A DNA stretch of 64,000 nt from Deferribacter desulfuricans SSM1 (GCF_000010985.1 NC_013939.1:1083501-1147500); one strand, 5' to 3'; shown: positions 52,764 to 62,435, counted from the first letter of the stretch. A program made the numbers and translations. The notes: generated by a model from the sequence alone, not told the origin.

Positions 52764-53864
52764 ATGATAACTTATGAAGAAAAATTGGCAAAACTTCTCT
52801 GTGATTATAGTTTAAAGGTGAAAAAGGGAGATGTGGTAGAAATAAGAGGGGAGTCTTGTGCCGAACCTTTGATAAGAGCTTGCTATGTATATCTTCTTAA
52901 AATAGGTGCTTATCCAATTGTGAAAATGAGTTTTCCTGAGCAGATGTACTATTTTTATAAATATGCAGAAAAAGAGCAGTTAGATTTTATCCCAGAAGTT
53001 AGTAAAACAGCTGCAGAAACTATTGATGCTCTAATTGTAATAGATAGTGAAACAAATACCAGACAACTTACAAATGTAGATTCTAAAAAGGTTGCTATTA
53101 ATAGAAAAGCAACAAGAATACTAAAGGATATTATGTTTGAAAGAGAGGCAAAAGGGGAGTTTAAATGGGTTTTAGCACCTTATCCCACACCAAGTATGGC
53201 TCAGGATGCAGAAATGTCCTTTGAAGAGTACAAAGAGTTTGTATTTAATGCCTGCAAATTAAACTATGATGACCCTGTAAAAGAATGGCAAAAGGTCAGC
53301 GAATTTCAAGATAAAATAGTAGATCTCCTTACTGGGAAGAAAGAACTTGTTATAAAAGGGTTTAAAACAGAGCTAAAATTAAATGTTGATGGTAGAAAAT
53401 GGATAAATTGCAATGGTAACCATAATATGCCAGATGGTGAGGTTTTTACAAGTCCTGTTGAAGATAGTGCAGATGGGGTTATCTTTTTTGATGTTCCAAC
53501 TGCTTTTATGGGTGTAGAGGTTCAAGATATTGAGCTACACTTTGAAAAAGGGAAGGTGGTAAAGGCAACTGCTAAAAAGGGGGAAGAGTTTTTAAATAGA
53601 ATGCTTGAATCTGATGAAGGAGCAAAATATGTGGGTGAAATTGCTTTTGGTTTGAATGATGATATAGTTAAACCTTCAAAAAATATCCTTTTTGATGAAA
53701 AGATTGGTAAAACTATGCATCTTGCAGTAGGTTCTTCTTATCCAGAAGCTGGTGGTAAAAACAAATCTGGGCTTCACTGGGATTTAATAAAAAGGATGAA
53801 TAATGGGGGTGAAGTTTATGTGGATGGAGAGCTAGTTTATAAAGATGGAAAATTTTTAATCTAA
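52764..53864 (+). CDS. M29-family aminopeptidase (thermophilic aminopeptidase type)
   Basis: 366 residues. The M29 metal site can be followed as MPDGEVFT, YVGEIAFGLND, MHLAVGSSY and SGLHWDLIKR, giving two glutamates, histidines and the closing aspartate. The family forms dimers and releases N-terminal residues, and is frequent in thermophiles. Two ATGs are adjacent; AGGAGGG at 52,751-52,757 spaces better with the second, at 52,764. It starts a rightward pair with the dehydrogenase. Confidence 0.92.
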   Translation: MITYEEKLAKLLCDYSLKVKKGDVVEIRGESCAEPLIRACYVYLLKIGAYPIVKMSFPEQMYYFYKYAEKEQLDFIPEVSKTAAETIDALIVIDSETNTRQLTNVDSKKVAINRKATRILKDIMFEREAKGEFKWVLAPYPTPSMAQDAEMSFEEYKEFVFNACKLNYDDPVKEWQKVSEFQDKIVDLLTGKKELVIKGFKTELKLNVDGRKWINCNGNHNMPDGEVFTSPVEDSADGVIFFDVPTAFMGVEVQDIELHFEKGKVVKATAKKGEEFLNRMLESDEGAKYVGEIAFGLNDDIVKPSKNILFDEKIGKTMHLAVGSSYPEAGGKNKSGLHWDLIKRMNNGGEVYVDGELVYKDGKFLI

Positions 53865-53877
53865 AAAGAGGTGATTA

Positions 53878-54963
53878 ATGAAGGATTTTACATTTTATTC
53901 ACCAACTAAAGTTTATATGACAGTAAACTTTTATGATGTATTTAAAAAAGAAATTGTAAAATATAACAAAATTGCATTGGTTTGTGGTAAAACTGCTGCT
54001 TATAAAACCGGCTTTGTTGATTTTCTAAAAGAAATAAAAGGGGACAATTTGTTTATTTTTGATGAGATAGAAGAGAACCCATCAATAAATACAGTTATAA
54101 AAGGTGGAAGATTTGTTAGACAAAATAGATGCGATTTAATTGTTGCTTTTGGTGGTGGGAGTAGTTTAGATGCTGCAAAAGCTATTGCAGCGTTTGCAAC
54201 AAACAATATGGGATTTTATGAACTTTTAAGCCAAAACGGGTTGCCAAACCCTCCTATACCTATTTTTGCAATTCCAACAACCTGTGGTACTGGGTCTGAA
54301 GTAAATCATTACGCCATTATTACTGATTATGAAAAAAATGATAAAATAAATTTTGGTAAAACAGCTAATTTTCCTAAAAAAGCTTTTTTAAATCCTGAAT
54401 TTCTAGAGACTTTGGATGAAAACCTGATTTTCGCTACAGCATTTGACGCACTGACTCATGCATTTGAAGGGTATTTATCTGTAAAAGCAAACCCTTTTAG
54501 TGATTTGTTAGCAAAAGAAGCTATGAACAATATTTGTAATGTCTTAAAAGATAATGATTTGGATAAGGAACATTTAAAATTGCTTTTATATTCCTCAACT
54601 ATTGCTGGAACAGTAATAATGCATACTGCAACAACACTGTTACATGCAATGGGCTATTACTTAACAAACAACAAAAATATTCATCATGGAACTGCAAACT
54701 TTTTATTGTTACCAGTTTATATGAAAATGCTTAGATTTTATAAAGTGGGAAAACTATTATCTATAAATGAAATTGTAGATAATATTGAAGGATTAGTTGA
54801 GAAATATACTGAAATATTCAATGTAGATTTGCGCAAATTATTTACAGAAGAAGAATTGAAAAAATTAAGTAAGTATGCAATGGGTAAAAATAATGTGAAA
54901 AACACCCTTTTTCAAACTACTGAGGAGAAGCTTTTTGAGTTTTTAGCTGATTATATTCTCTGA
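53878..54963 (+). CDS. iron-containing alcohol dehydrogenase
   Basis: 361 residues. The NAD site is FGGGSSLDAAKAIAAF near residue 88. TTCGTGSEVNHYAII is typical of the group. The iron-site histidines appear in FDALTHAFEGYLS, LLHAMGYYLTN and HHGTANFLLLPVYM. Substrate range in the family spans simple alcohols to diols. It starts 13 bases after the aminopeptidase gene. The last 47 bases overlap, on the opposite strand, the end of the transglycosylase gene. Confidence 0.93.
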   Translation: MKDFTFYSPTKVYMTVNFYDVFKKEIVKYNKIALVCGKTAAYKTGFVDFLKEIKGDNLFIFDEIEENPSINTVIKGGRFVRQNRCDLIVAFGGGSSLDAAKAIAAFATNNMGFYELLSQNGLPNPPIPIFAIPTTCGTGSEVNHYAIITDYEKNDKINFGKTANFPKKAFLNPEFLETLDENLIFATAFDALTHAFEGYLSVKANPFSDLLAKEAMNNICNVLKDNDLDKEHLKLLLYSSTIAGTVIMHTATTLLHAMGYYLTNNKNIHHGTANFLLLPVYMKMLRFYKVGKLLSINEIVDNIEGLVEKYTEIFNVDLRKLFTEEELKKLSKYAMGKNNVKNTLFQTTEEKLFEFLADYIL

Positions 54964-55513
54964 TGATTTTTTTTACATAATGTTTTGTTTCCCCTATGTT
55001 AGGGATGCTGTTATTTACTATTGATGAAGGACCAGCATTGTAAGCTGACAGAGCTAATTCTAATGAATTAAACCTTTTAAGTAAGGTGGATAAATACATT
55101 GTTCCTGCTTCTATATTTTGTTCGATATCGAATGGATTTTCAAAACCAAGTGAAAAAAATGTTTTTGGCATTAATTGCATTAGACCCATAGCTCCTGTTT
55201 TAGATATTGCAAAAGGGTTATATTTAGATTCTACTTTTATTACGGCATGAATGAGGAGAGGGTCAACCATGTGTTTTTTAGAAACTGACTCAACAGTTTT
55301 ATTTATTTTATCCATATCTTTGATTTTAGTAGGAATCCCTGAGACAAAAATTATATGTTTTAAAAGAAAATAGCAGCTAATAGTCCTATTCTTGATAAAA
55401 AAAGGGTTTATTAAAGCTTTTGGATTAAAAGTGGTTAGAAAACATATAAAATTTAATGTTATAATTGTTAAAATTACTAATCTTAAAAGTCTGATATAAA
55501 GTTTATCAAGCAT
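54917..55513 (-). CDS. lytic transglycosylase (SLT domain), membrane-anchored
   Basis: 198 residues. An N-terminal membrane helix (~8-28) is followed by an SLT fold: catalytic glutamate in HAVIKVESKYNP, then SKTGAMGLMQLMPKT and LALSAYNAGPSSIVN. It cleaves peptidoglycan glycan strands to 1,6-anhydro products in the periplasm. The gene shares its last 47 bases with the opposite-strand dehydrogenase gene. No ribosome-binding site is clear before the start. The TTGACT at 55,543 region may be its -35. Confidence 0.9.
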   Translation of the reverse strand: MLDKLYIRLLRLVILTIITLNFICFLTTFNPKALINPFFIKNRTISCYFLLKHIIFVSGIPTKIKDMDKINKTVESVSKKHMVDPLLIHAVIKVESKYNPFAISKTGAMGLMQLMPKTFFSLGFENPFDIEQNIEAGTMYLSTLLKRFNSLELALSAYNAGPSSIVNNSIPNIGETKHYVKKIIREYNQLKTQKASPQ

Positions 55514-55537
55514 ATTTGTTTATTTCATAAAAAGTGG

Positions 55538-55566
55538 TTGAAGTCAATCCTTATAATCGCTATATA
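55538..55566 (+). promoter_or_regulatory. candidate promoter of metF
   Basis: TTGAAG (55,538-55,543), a 17-base spacer and TATATA (55,561-55,566), 34 bases before the TTG start of metF. Both hexamers match at four of six positions. A perfect TATAAT lies inside the spacer without a -35 partner. Confidence 0.4.
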
Positions 55567-55599
55567 TTGCTTCTAAACTTTTTTAAAGGAGGTTTAAAT

Positions 55600-56463
55600 T
55601 TGAAAATTTCAAGGATATTGAGTGAAAAAGATTTTGTTATTTCATTTGAGTTTTTCCCACCAAAAAAAGTAGAAAATGAAAAAATCCTTTTTAATACAAT
55701 CGAAGTTTTAAAAGGTTATAACCCAGATTTTGTTTCAGTGACTTATGGAGCAGGTGGAAGTACAAAAGATAAAACAATAGATTGGACTATTAAAATAAAA
55801 GAGCAGTATAATTTAAATGTTATGATGCACTTAACATGTGTTACAAGTAGTAGAGATGATGTTGATGAAATTTTGACTGTCTTACAAGAACATAATATCG
55901 ATAATATATTAGCCTTGAGAGGGGATATCCCTAAAGATCAAGAAAATATAAAGGCAGATTTTAAATATGCATATCAACTTGTTGAATACATAAAAAATAA
56001 AAACTTTTTCTCTATAGGTGTTGCCGGGTATCCAGAAGGGCATATTGAATCAGCATCTCTTGAAAAAGATATCGAGTTTTTAAAAATGAAGGTTGATGCT
56101 GGTGCTGATTTTATTATTACTCAATTGTTTTTTGATAACAAATACTTTTTTGACTTTTTAGATAGAGCAGAAAAAATAGGGATAAATGTTCCTATATTAC
56201 CAGGAATAATGCCAGTTATAAATCTAAATCAGGTAAAACGGTTCACTGAGATGTGTGGTGCCACTGTACCAGATAGTCTAATTAAAAAACTTGAAAATAA
56301 AAGTGAAGAAGATATGTTTAAAATTGGTATTGAATATGCAATTAATCAGTGTAAAGAGCTGATTGAAGCAAATGTGAAAGGTTTGCATTTTTATACTTTA
56401 AATAAATACAATGCTACAACTAATATCTTGGAGGGTTTGGGATATGTACCTAAATCCTTATGA
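55600..56463 (+). CDS. metF: methylenetetrahydrofolate reductase
   Basis: 287 residues from TTG 55,600, chosen because AAAGGAGGT ends six bases before it; the frame stays open 22 codons further upstream without such a site. Conserved segments are ISFEFFPPK, VTYGAGGSTKDKT, LALRGDIP, GVAGYPEGH and ITQLFFDN. The enzyme reduces 5,10-methylene-THF to 5-methyl-THF for methionine synthesis or one-carbon metabolism. It overlaps the radical SAM gene by 20 bases. No SAM riboswitch fits in the short leader. Confidence 0.95.
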   Translation: MKISRILSEKDFVISFEFFPPKKVENEKILFNTIEVLKGYNPDFVSVTYGAGGSTKDKTIDWTIKIKEQYNLNVMMHLTCVTSSRDDVDEILTVLQEHNIDNILALRGDIPKDQENIKADFKYAYQLVEYIKNKNFFSIGVAGYPEGHIESASLEKDIEFLKMKVDAGADFIITQLFFDNKYFFDFLDRAEKIGINVPILPGIMPVINLNQVKRFTEMCGATVPDSLIKKLENKSEEDMFKIGIEYAINQCKELIEANVKGLHFYTLNKYNATTNILEGLGYVPKSL

Positions 56464-57346
56464 TTTTTTACCTGATTACAGCTATCCACTTTATAGACCA
56501 CCAAGTGAGGCAAATTCTTTAATTTTTCAGATTACAGAGGGTTGCTCATATAACAAGTGTAGTTTTTGTGGAATGTATATGACAAAAAAGTTTAGAATTA
56601 AACCCTTTGAAGAATTTAAAAGAGAAGTGGATAAAATGCCAGAAAGTATAAGGAAAGAGATAAGAAGGATTTTTTTAGCTGATGGTGATGCTGTTATTTA
56701 CCCCACTGATGGTCTAATAAAAATTTTAGATTATATAAACTTGATGTTTCCAAATCTTGAGCGAATAAGTTCTTATGCTGGACCACAGGCAATTTTAGGT
56801 AAAAGTATAGATGAATGGAAAGAGATTTTAAAAAGGAAATTAACCCTTTTATATTTTGGACTGGAAAGTGGCAATAAAGAAGTATTAAAAATCATGAATA
56901 AAGGGATGGATCCAGAGGAGATTAAACCTAAAATATTAGAGTTGCAAAAACTTGGGTTTCTGTTTTCTGTAATGATTATTCTTGGAGCAGGGGGAGTGAA
57001 GCTTAGTGAGCAACATGCTTTAGATACTGCAAAGTGGATAACTGAAGTAAACCCAAAATATCTCGGTATGTTGACACTGTTTATTAGAAAAAAGAGGGAC
57101 TACTTTGATAGCTTAGAAACTCCAAAAGTAAGGGATTTAATCAATGAATCGAGAATGATTGTAGAAAATATAAACGGAAAAGGTATTATCTTTAGGTCAA
57201 ATCATGTATCTAACATGTTTATATTAAAAGGGGTATTGAGTGAAGAGAAAGAAAGATTACTAAATTATCTTGATGAGGTTTATCTATATCTTGCTTCAAA
57301 AAATTTGCTTGATACTTATCCAGATTATTACCGAGAAGAATTTTAG
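56444..57346 (+). CDS. radical SAM protein of unknown substrate
   Basis: 300 residues from ATG 56,444, with GGAGGG eight bases before; the ORF opens 11 codons upstream inside metF. The cluster motif is CSYNKCSFC in LIFQITEGCSYNKCSFCG. FLADGDAVIYPTDGLIKIL and LYFGLESGNKEVLKIMNKG follow the AdoMet-barrel pattern of HemN/Elp3-type proteins. No extra SPASM or B12 domain is visible. The substrate is unknown. It overlaps metF by 20 bases. Confidence 0.88.
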   Translation: MYLNPYDFLPDYSYPLYRPPSEANSLIFQITEGCSYNKCSFCGMYMTKKFRIKPFEEFKREVDKMPESIRKEIRRIFLADGDAVIYPTDGLIKILDYINLMFPNLERISSYAGPQAILGKSIDEWKEILKRKLTLLYFGLESGNKEVLKIMNKGMDPEEIKPKILELQKLGFLFSVMIILGAGGVKLSEQHALDTAKWITEVNPKYLGMLTLFIRKKRDYFDSLETPKVRDLINESRMIVENINGKGIIFRSNHVSNMFILKGVLSEEKERLLNYLDEVYLYLASKNLLDTYPDYYREEF

Positions 57347-57351
57347 AAATT

Positions 57352-59178
57352 TTAATAAAACTGATTAAATTGATTTATTAGATGAAAAATAAATTTTTTC
57401 TTTTCATTGAAGATTTTTTTATCTTTTACCTCTTTATATTCTTTATTATAAAGTGAAATATCAAATGACTTATGTGTTTCATAAGAAAACAGTAATCGAT
57501 ACCCTTCTTTATCAATAATAGCACACCAACTCCAATTACAACTAATTATATAATCTCTATCAATAGGTTTTAACATATTATTTCCAAAAGTGTAACCTTT
57601 TTTATCAGCTTTTATCCCTAGTAAATCAAATATTGTAGGGACAAAATCGTAATGAGTTGTAATATAATTCATATCTTTATGTTTCATCCAAGGGATATAA
57701 AAAACAAAAGGGACTCTCACTTGATATTCTGTAAAGCTGTTGTTATGGCCAAAATGCCCATTTTCATAAAATTCTTCACCATGATCACCAGTTATTACAA
57801 TAATTGTATTTTTTAAATCACCTTTTTCTTTTAAGTAATCCAAAATTTCTTTTACCAAAGCATCATCATAATATACTGCATTCATATATGCATTTTTTAC
57901 CTTCGTTATATTCCTTTTTCCTATAATCAAATAGTTTGTTTCTCCGCTTTTTGTTTTGAAAATATTATATTTTTTAGGGAAAGCTCTTGCATGTGGAGCA
58001 TCAAAGAAAATAAAAGAAAAATAAGGGGAATTATCGTTATGTAATTCTCTAAATTTTTTAAAACTTTCTACAAGTGCTGATTCCCGTTGAACTCTATCAA
58101 ACCTTTTACCAAAATCGTCCTCAATGGATTCCGGGATATCAAGAAAAACAGTTTTTCTAAATTCAGGAAATGTTAAGGAAGTAGCAGATAATATTTTAAA
58201 TTTATACCCCATTTTTTTTAATGTTGATATTAATACTGGTGACTGTCTATTCGCTAAAAAGTCGTGCCACCAATAACCATATAATCCGTAAAAAAGTGAG
58301 AAGATACCAAACCTTGTTGAGTTCCCACCAGAATAATGATTTTGAAACACTAAAGAATTCTTTGAAAAATTGTAAATATTTGGAGAATTTCTTGGGTTTA
58401 GCATATCAAAACGATAACTATCGATAGCTATAACTAAAATATTGGGCAAAGTGGTTTTATCCACATCAGGAGCCACAATTTCTGTTTGAGGATACTTTAG
58501 TGTTGACTTTTTTACTTTAAAGTTAAATTCTCTATTAACATTAAAATGTAGAACCCTTTTTGCAAAACCCCTAATTGTTAACGGCTGATACAAAGGATAA
58601 ACTTTTGATAGTCTAGTAATATCCCTTTTATTGTAAAGATCACTTATTGCAAAAGTAAGTCTCTCTGAAGCAGTAATTATTATTAACAGCAAAAAAATTA
58701 ATAGTATTTTTTTACTACTGATGTTTAGTTTCCCTGACTTTTTTATAATTAATAATTCAACAACTAAAAATGCTACAAGAATAAAAATGACAGAAATTAA
58801 AGTAGGAGCACCCAAAGATACAGAGTCAAAAAAACCAGGAGTTGTAATCATTGCTACAACCATGCCATTAAAATGAAACCCATAGATTCTATAAATAGCA
58901 AAATCAACAAAAATAAATGTTACAACGATAAAACTAAATATAAAAAATAAAGCTTTAGTTATTTTTTTATTGAAAAAAAGAGCAAAAATAGATGTTAATA
59001 AAAAAGGTATTAAAGAAAATGTAAAACTACTTGATAGATAAGAGCCTATCAAATAAAACTTAGCTAAAATTGTAGAAGCATTTTTTAGAGATGACAAGAA
59101 ATAAAATGAGAACAGAAGTGAAATAAATAAAAAATTTAAAAAAGTAGATTTAACTATAAAAATATATTTTTCTTTCAT
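57352..59178 (-). CDS. YejM/PbgA-like inner-membrane sulfatase-fold protein
   Basis: 608 residues. About five transmembrane segments fill residues 1-190, then a periplasmic alkaline-phosphatase/sulfatase domain (~245-560): VIAIDSYRFDML, GGNSTRFGIFSLFYGL with the threonine at the nucleophile position, FIFFDAPHARAF, ITGDHGEEFYENGHFGHNNS. The GGNSTRFG region strongly resembles YejM (LapC), which senses periplasmic lipopolysaccharide and tunes LpxC. The neighbours are heptosyltransferases, which suits an LPS role. A phosphoethanolamine or glycerol-phosphate transferase is an alternative. It converges with the radical SAM gene at 5 bases. Confidence 0.85.
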   Translation of the reverse strand: MKEKYIFIVKSTFLNFLFISLLFSFYFLSSLKNASTILAKFYLIGSYLSSSFTFSLIPFLLTSIFALFFNKKITKALFFIFSFIVVTFIFVDFAIYRIYGFHFNGMVVAMITTPGFFDSVSLGAPTLISVIFILVAFLVVELLIIKKSGKLNISSKKILLIFLLLIIITASERLTFAISDLYNKRDITRLSKVYPLYQPLTIRGFAKRVLHFNVNREFNFKVKKSTLKYPQTEIVAPDVDKTTLPNILVIAIDSYRFDMLNPRNSPNIYNFSKNSLVFQNHYSGGNSTRFGIFSLFYGLYGYWWHDFLANRQSPVLISTLKKMGYKFKILSATSLTFPEFRKTVFLDIPESIEDDFGKRFDRVQRESALVESFKKFRELHNDNSPYFSFIFFDAPHARAFPKKYNIFKTKSGETNYLIIGKRNITKVKNAYMNAVYYDDALVKEILDYLKEKGDLKNTIIVITGDHGEEFYENGHFGHNNSFTEYQVRVPFVFYIPWMKHKDMNYITTHYDFVPTIFDLLGIKADKKGYTFGNNMLKPIDRDYIISCNWSWCAIIDKEGYRLLFSYETHKSFDISLYNKEYKEVKDKKIFNEKKKFIFHLINQFNQFY

Positions 59179-59205
59179 CGGTGGCTATAATATGAAATAT
59201 TGTTC

Positions 59206-60147
59206 TTATGTCAATTGTTTTATTTTTTCTAAAAGAATTTCTGGTGTAATAGATTTCATACAGTCAAAATGTTTTTTGGGGCATTTATTTAGACCATGTA
59301 CATGACAAGGTCTGCATTTTATATCGTTATTTTCAACTATATAGCAATTTTCAAAAATGGGGTAAAAGCCAAACTCTTTGGTTGTAGAGCCAAAAATTGC
59401 TAGGGTAGGGGTATTACAAGCTATTCCGATATGCATCGGGCCTGAATCTGTAGTGATTAGCAGTTTTGCTTTTGCTATGACATTTGTAAGCTCTTGTAGT
59501 GATGTTTGATTAGTTAAGTTTATTATATTACTGTTTTCTGTAATTTCTAAATGTCCGCTTCCTACTATTACAACCTTATGGTATTTGCTCAAATTTTCAA
59601 TTAAATAACTAAAATATGGCCACTCTTTTGTTTTTTTGCTTGCAAAAGGGTGTATTACTATATAGTTTTCCTTTTTTATCCCAGTTAAAAGTGTGGGTCT
59701 TAAATCTTCGATGGAGTTAATTTTTAATTCAAAAACCTTATTTACGGCATCAAAATATCTTTCTACCACATGTTTATTTAATTGGTTTTTAAATAATCTA
59801 AATTTAACAAACAATCTTCTTTTAAAACTGCCCTTTTTGTATTTTGAAATTGTGCTCTGAGTAAAAATTTTCAAAAAGAAAGTTTTTAAATTTGCATGTA
59901 AATCGAAAATATAGTCATAATTATTGATATTTTCTTGGATAAAGGTAAGGTAAGGCATTAATCCATTTTTTCTTTTTATTGTTAATATGTTATTAATTCT
60001 TTTTTTGAAAATTAGGATATCTTTAAATTGCTCATAGGTTAAAAAATCTATTTCTATTTCTGGATATTGCTTTTTTAATAAATCTATTATTCCTGTAGTT
60101 AAAATTATATCTCCAAGTGATGAAAATCTAACAAACAAAACTTTCAT
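59206..60147 (-). CDS. glycosyltransferase family 9 (heptosyltransferase type)
   Basis: 313 residues from ATG 60,147, which overlaps the previous stop as TGATG. The GT9 pattern is clear: VRFSSLGDIILTTGIIDLL at the start and TTDSGPMHIGIACNTPTLAIFGSTTK near 230. The end has a cysteine cluster (CRPCHVHGLNKCP...CM) also found in the neighbouring gene. It adds a heptose or similar sugar to the LPS core in the cytoplasm. It is probably cotranscribed with waaF-like 60,147-61,175. Confidence 0.88.
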   Translation of the reverse strand: MKVLFVRFSSLGDIILTTGIIDLLKKQYPEIEIDFLTYEQFKDILIFKKRINNILTIKRKNGLMPYLTFIQENINNYDYIFDLHANLKTFFLKIFTQSTISKYKKGSFKRRLFVKFRLFKNQLNKHVVERYFDAVNKVFELKINSIEDLRPTLLTGIKKENYIVIHPFASKKTKEWPYFSYLIENLSKYHKVVIVGSGHLEITENSNIINLTNQTSLQELTNVIAKAKLLITTDSGPMHIGIACNTPTLAIFGSTTKEFGFYPIFENCYIVENNDIKCRPCHVHGLNKCPKKHFDCMKSITPEILLEKIKQLT

Positions 60148-61175
60148 CAAATCAACCTCAATATACTTTCTAAAACCGTTTGTGGTTTAGTATCTCTCAT
60201 ACATCTAAAATGTTTTTCTGGGCATTTTTTACCACCATGTAAACCACAAGGTCTGCAATAAAGATTTTCTACTTCTACAACTAACGATTTTTCGTCATAC
60301 GGGTAAAATCCAAGTGATTTCACAGTTGGGCCGAAAATTGCCACGACAGGCACATCATGTGAAACTGCCATGTGAAGAGGTGCGCTATCATTTGAAACTA
60401 ATAAGTCTAACGTTTTTATCCAGGTAGATAATTCTAAAAGATTTGTTTTCCCTGAAAGGTCTATGAAATGTTTTTTCACAGATTTTTTAATTTCTTCCAC
60501 TACAGATACCTCTGATTTTGAACCAAAAACAATTGGGATACAATTATCAGGTAATAAATCGATCAAGTCCGCATAGTATTCAGCAGGCCACATTTTTGTA
60601 GGCCAAACACTACCTGGTGCAATACCTATATATTTTTTGTTTGAAAATGTAATTTCTAAAAACTTTTTTATGTTGTTAAATATCTTTATTGAGTAAGAAA
60701 TTTCAGGCTTTCCTGCGATTGTTTTAATTTCTTTAAGAGAAAAATTATTTACAACTGGTTGCAAAAGCATTAAGTTTCTTTCCACTTCATGTAAAGACAT
60801 ATCCCTATGAACAGTCGAAGTATATAAAAAACTTAATGCTGCTTCTTTAAAACCTACAGATTGTTTTGCTTTTATCAAATAGCAGGTAAGGGTGCTTCTC
60901 AAAGATTTGTGAGCAGAAATAAGTAAATCTATTTTTGTTTCACCGTTTATTTTTTTTACAAACGATTTTACCCCTTTTAGACCTCTTTCTAGTCCTCTTT
61001 TGTCAAAAGTAATTACATTGTCTATAAAGTTGAGATTAACAAACAGTTGTCTTGATTCAGGCCTTACACAAAAAAAAATCCTACTGTCAGGATAAAGCTT
61101 TTTTAAAGCTTTGCACAGAGGGGTAGTGAGTATTGAATCACCAATAAAAGAAGGATTAAAAACTAAAATATTCAT
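60147..61175 (-). CDS. waaF: lipopolysaccharide heptosyltransferase, WaaF type
   Basis: 342 residues. Family segments are FNPSFIGDSILTTPLCKAL, GIAPGSVWPTKMWPAEYYA and LVSNDSAPLHMAVSHDVPVVAIFGPT, followed by CRPCGLHGGKKCPEKHF, the cysteine cluster shared with its neighbour. WaaF adds the second heptose of the LPS inner core. The pair of GT9 genes with YejM-like downstream suggests a rough core biosynthetic locus. WaaC is not identified separately. Confidence 0.85.
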   Translation of the reverse strand: MNILVFNPSFIGDSILTTPLCKALKKLYPDSRIFFCVRPESRQLFVNLNFIDNVITFDKRGLERGLKGVKSFVKKINGETKIDLLISAHKSLRSTLTCYLIKAKQSVGFKEAALSFLYTSTVHRDMSLHEVERNLMLLQPVVNNFSLKEIKTIAGKPEISYSIKIFNNIKKFLEITFSNKKYIGIAPGSVWPTKMWPAEYYADLIDLLPDNCIPIVFGSKSEVSVVEEIKKSVKKHFIDLSGKTNLLELSTWIKTLDLLVSNDSAPLHMAVSHDVPVVAIFGPTVKSLGFYPYDEKSLVVEVENLYCRPCGLHGGKKCPEKHFRCMRDTKPQTVLESILRLI

Positions 61176-61183
61176 TTAATTTT

Positions 61184-61504
61184 TTAGAAAGTTAAGACTT
61201 GATAACCTTCTTTCAATAAGTTTGAGATATATTCTCCCACATAAATTACTTTAGCACCTTTTGACTCTAAATCTTTTGTAATATTCATTTCTTCTGCTAC
61301 AAACTTGCAGTAAACAGTTTCAACATTATCTTGTATTTTGCTAAAAAGCTCTTCATCTTCAAGCATCAGTTTTTCAGCTTCACCAAATACTACGAATTTT
61401 ACATCGTCTACCCAGCCATACTTTTTAGCATTTGTTCCGTATAAAATTCCTGGATTAAGTTTTTCTTTTTCTCCTGATGCTAGCCATATTAAAATCTTTG
61501 CCAT
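61184..61504 (-). CDS. DsrE-like small protein
   Basis: 106 residues of alpha/beta type. KILIWLASGEKEKLNPGILYGTNAKKYGWVDDVKFVVFG and LEDEELFSKIQDNVETVYCKFVAEEMN resemble DsrE/YchN-family proteins, here named by short comparison only. Two features stand out: GLLYALNAKK-like ILYGTNAKKYG, and one cysteine near residue 66 that could take up sulfur. It is preceded by GGAGG. Function as a sulfur carrier is possible but not shown. Confidence 0.65.
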   Translation of the reverse strand: MAKILIWLASGEKEKLNPGILYGTNAKKYGWVDDVKFVVFGEAEKLMLEDEELFSKIQDNVETVYCKFVAEEMNITKDLESKGAKVIYVGEYISNLLKEGYQVLTF

Positions 61505-61528
61505 AATAGCCTCCTAATATGTGTTTTA

Positions 61529-62158
61529 TTATACTAGATTTAACATAAAAAGAAAGTGCATAAAACTGCCTAATAGTACAAATATATGAAAAATCTCATG
61601 AAAACCTATGAATTTAAAAAAATTAGGTTTTTTTGTGGCATAAATAAGTGCTCCAATTGTATAAAATATTCCTCCATATACCAGCAACATAAAATGATTA
61701 AACTCAAGAGCCCTATAAAGTGGTTTTATCGCAAATATTGCAATCCAACCCATTATTACATACAGCAGTGTTGAAAAATATCTAGGAAGCTCTTTAAATT
61801 TAAATTCTAATAAAAAACCAACAAAGGCAATAGCCCAGATTGAAAATAGCATTAACCATTTTAATTTTCCTCCTAAAACTAAGATGGTAACAGGTGTATA
61901 AGTAGAAGCTATAAATACATAAATCATTACATGATCAAGTTTCCTCAATTTAAATATAACTTTTTCATCACCATAATAAGCGTGATAAATAGCACTTGAA
62001 GTAAAACTTGCAAACATACCTAATACATAGATTGTAAAAGAGATATATTGAGATATTGTGGTACTTTTAGACATTAAAATATAAAATGCAAAAAAACTAA
62101 ATATTGTACCGATAAAATGTGTAAAACTGTTTATTGGATCTCTAATCTTTGCAGTCAT
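61529..62158 (-). CDS. hemolysin III family (PAQR-like) membrane protein
   Basis: 209 residues with seven transmembrane segments. Conserved metal-site features are SSAIYHAYYGDE (near residue 55) and FHEIFHIFVLLGSFMHF near the end, plus DPINSFTHFIG at the start. The family may be a metal-dependent hydrolase in the inner membrane; its name comes from a Bacillus protein with haemolytic activity when overexpressed. No toxin role is implied. It follows the cytochrome gene by 4 bases. Confidence 0.9.
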   Translation of the reverse strand: MTAKIRDPINSFTHFIGTIFSFFAFYILMSKSTTISQYISFTIYVLGMFASFTSSAIYHAYYGDEKVIFKLRKLDHVMIYVFIASTYTPVTILVLGGKLKWLMLFSIWAIAFVGFLLEFKFKELPRYFSTLLYVIMGWIAIFAIKPLYRALEFNHFMLLVYGGIFYTIGALIYATKKPNFFKFIGFHEIFHIFVLLGSFMHFLFMLNLV

Positions 62159-62162
62159 ATTA

Positions 62163-62435
62163 CTATTTAGAGTAATTTTCTACTAAATAGTTTAAAATGT
62201 TTTTATACTCATTTGTACTTAAATTAGCACCGTTTGCTTGCATTTTATCTAAAATTGCTATCCATTCAAGCCTTGATAGTCGTTTATCTTTTACTATTTC
62301 GTAAGTGTGGTGACATCTTGAACATTTAGTTTTAACCAATTCTTCTGTTGTCAAATTTTTTTTATTAAAAGATATAAAATAAGCGGCAATAAAAAGTATT
62401 GCCGCTAAAATTAATAAATTTTTTCTTTGTTTCAT
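62163..62435 (-). CDS. small membrane-anchored c-type cytochrome
   Basis: 90 residues. A membrane anchor (LILAAILFIAAYFIS, residues 7-21) is followed by the haem-binding motif CSRCH near residue 38 in KTKCSRCHHTYEI. A methionine in ILDKMQANG near 67 is a likely sixth ligand. The single haem c faces the periplasm and probably carries electrons near the membrane. Its start overlaps the peptidyl-prolyl isomerase stop as ATGA, so both are translated together. Confidence 0.88.
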   Translation of the reverse strand: MKQRKNLLILAAILFIAAYFISFNKKNLTTEELVKTKCSRCHHTYEIVKDKRLSRLEWIAILDKMQANGANLSTNEYKNILNYLVENYSK

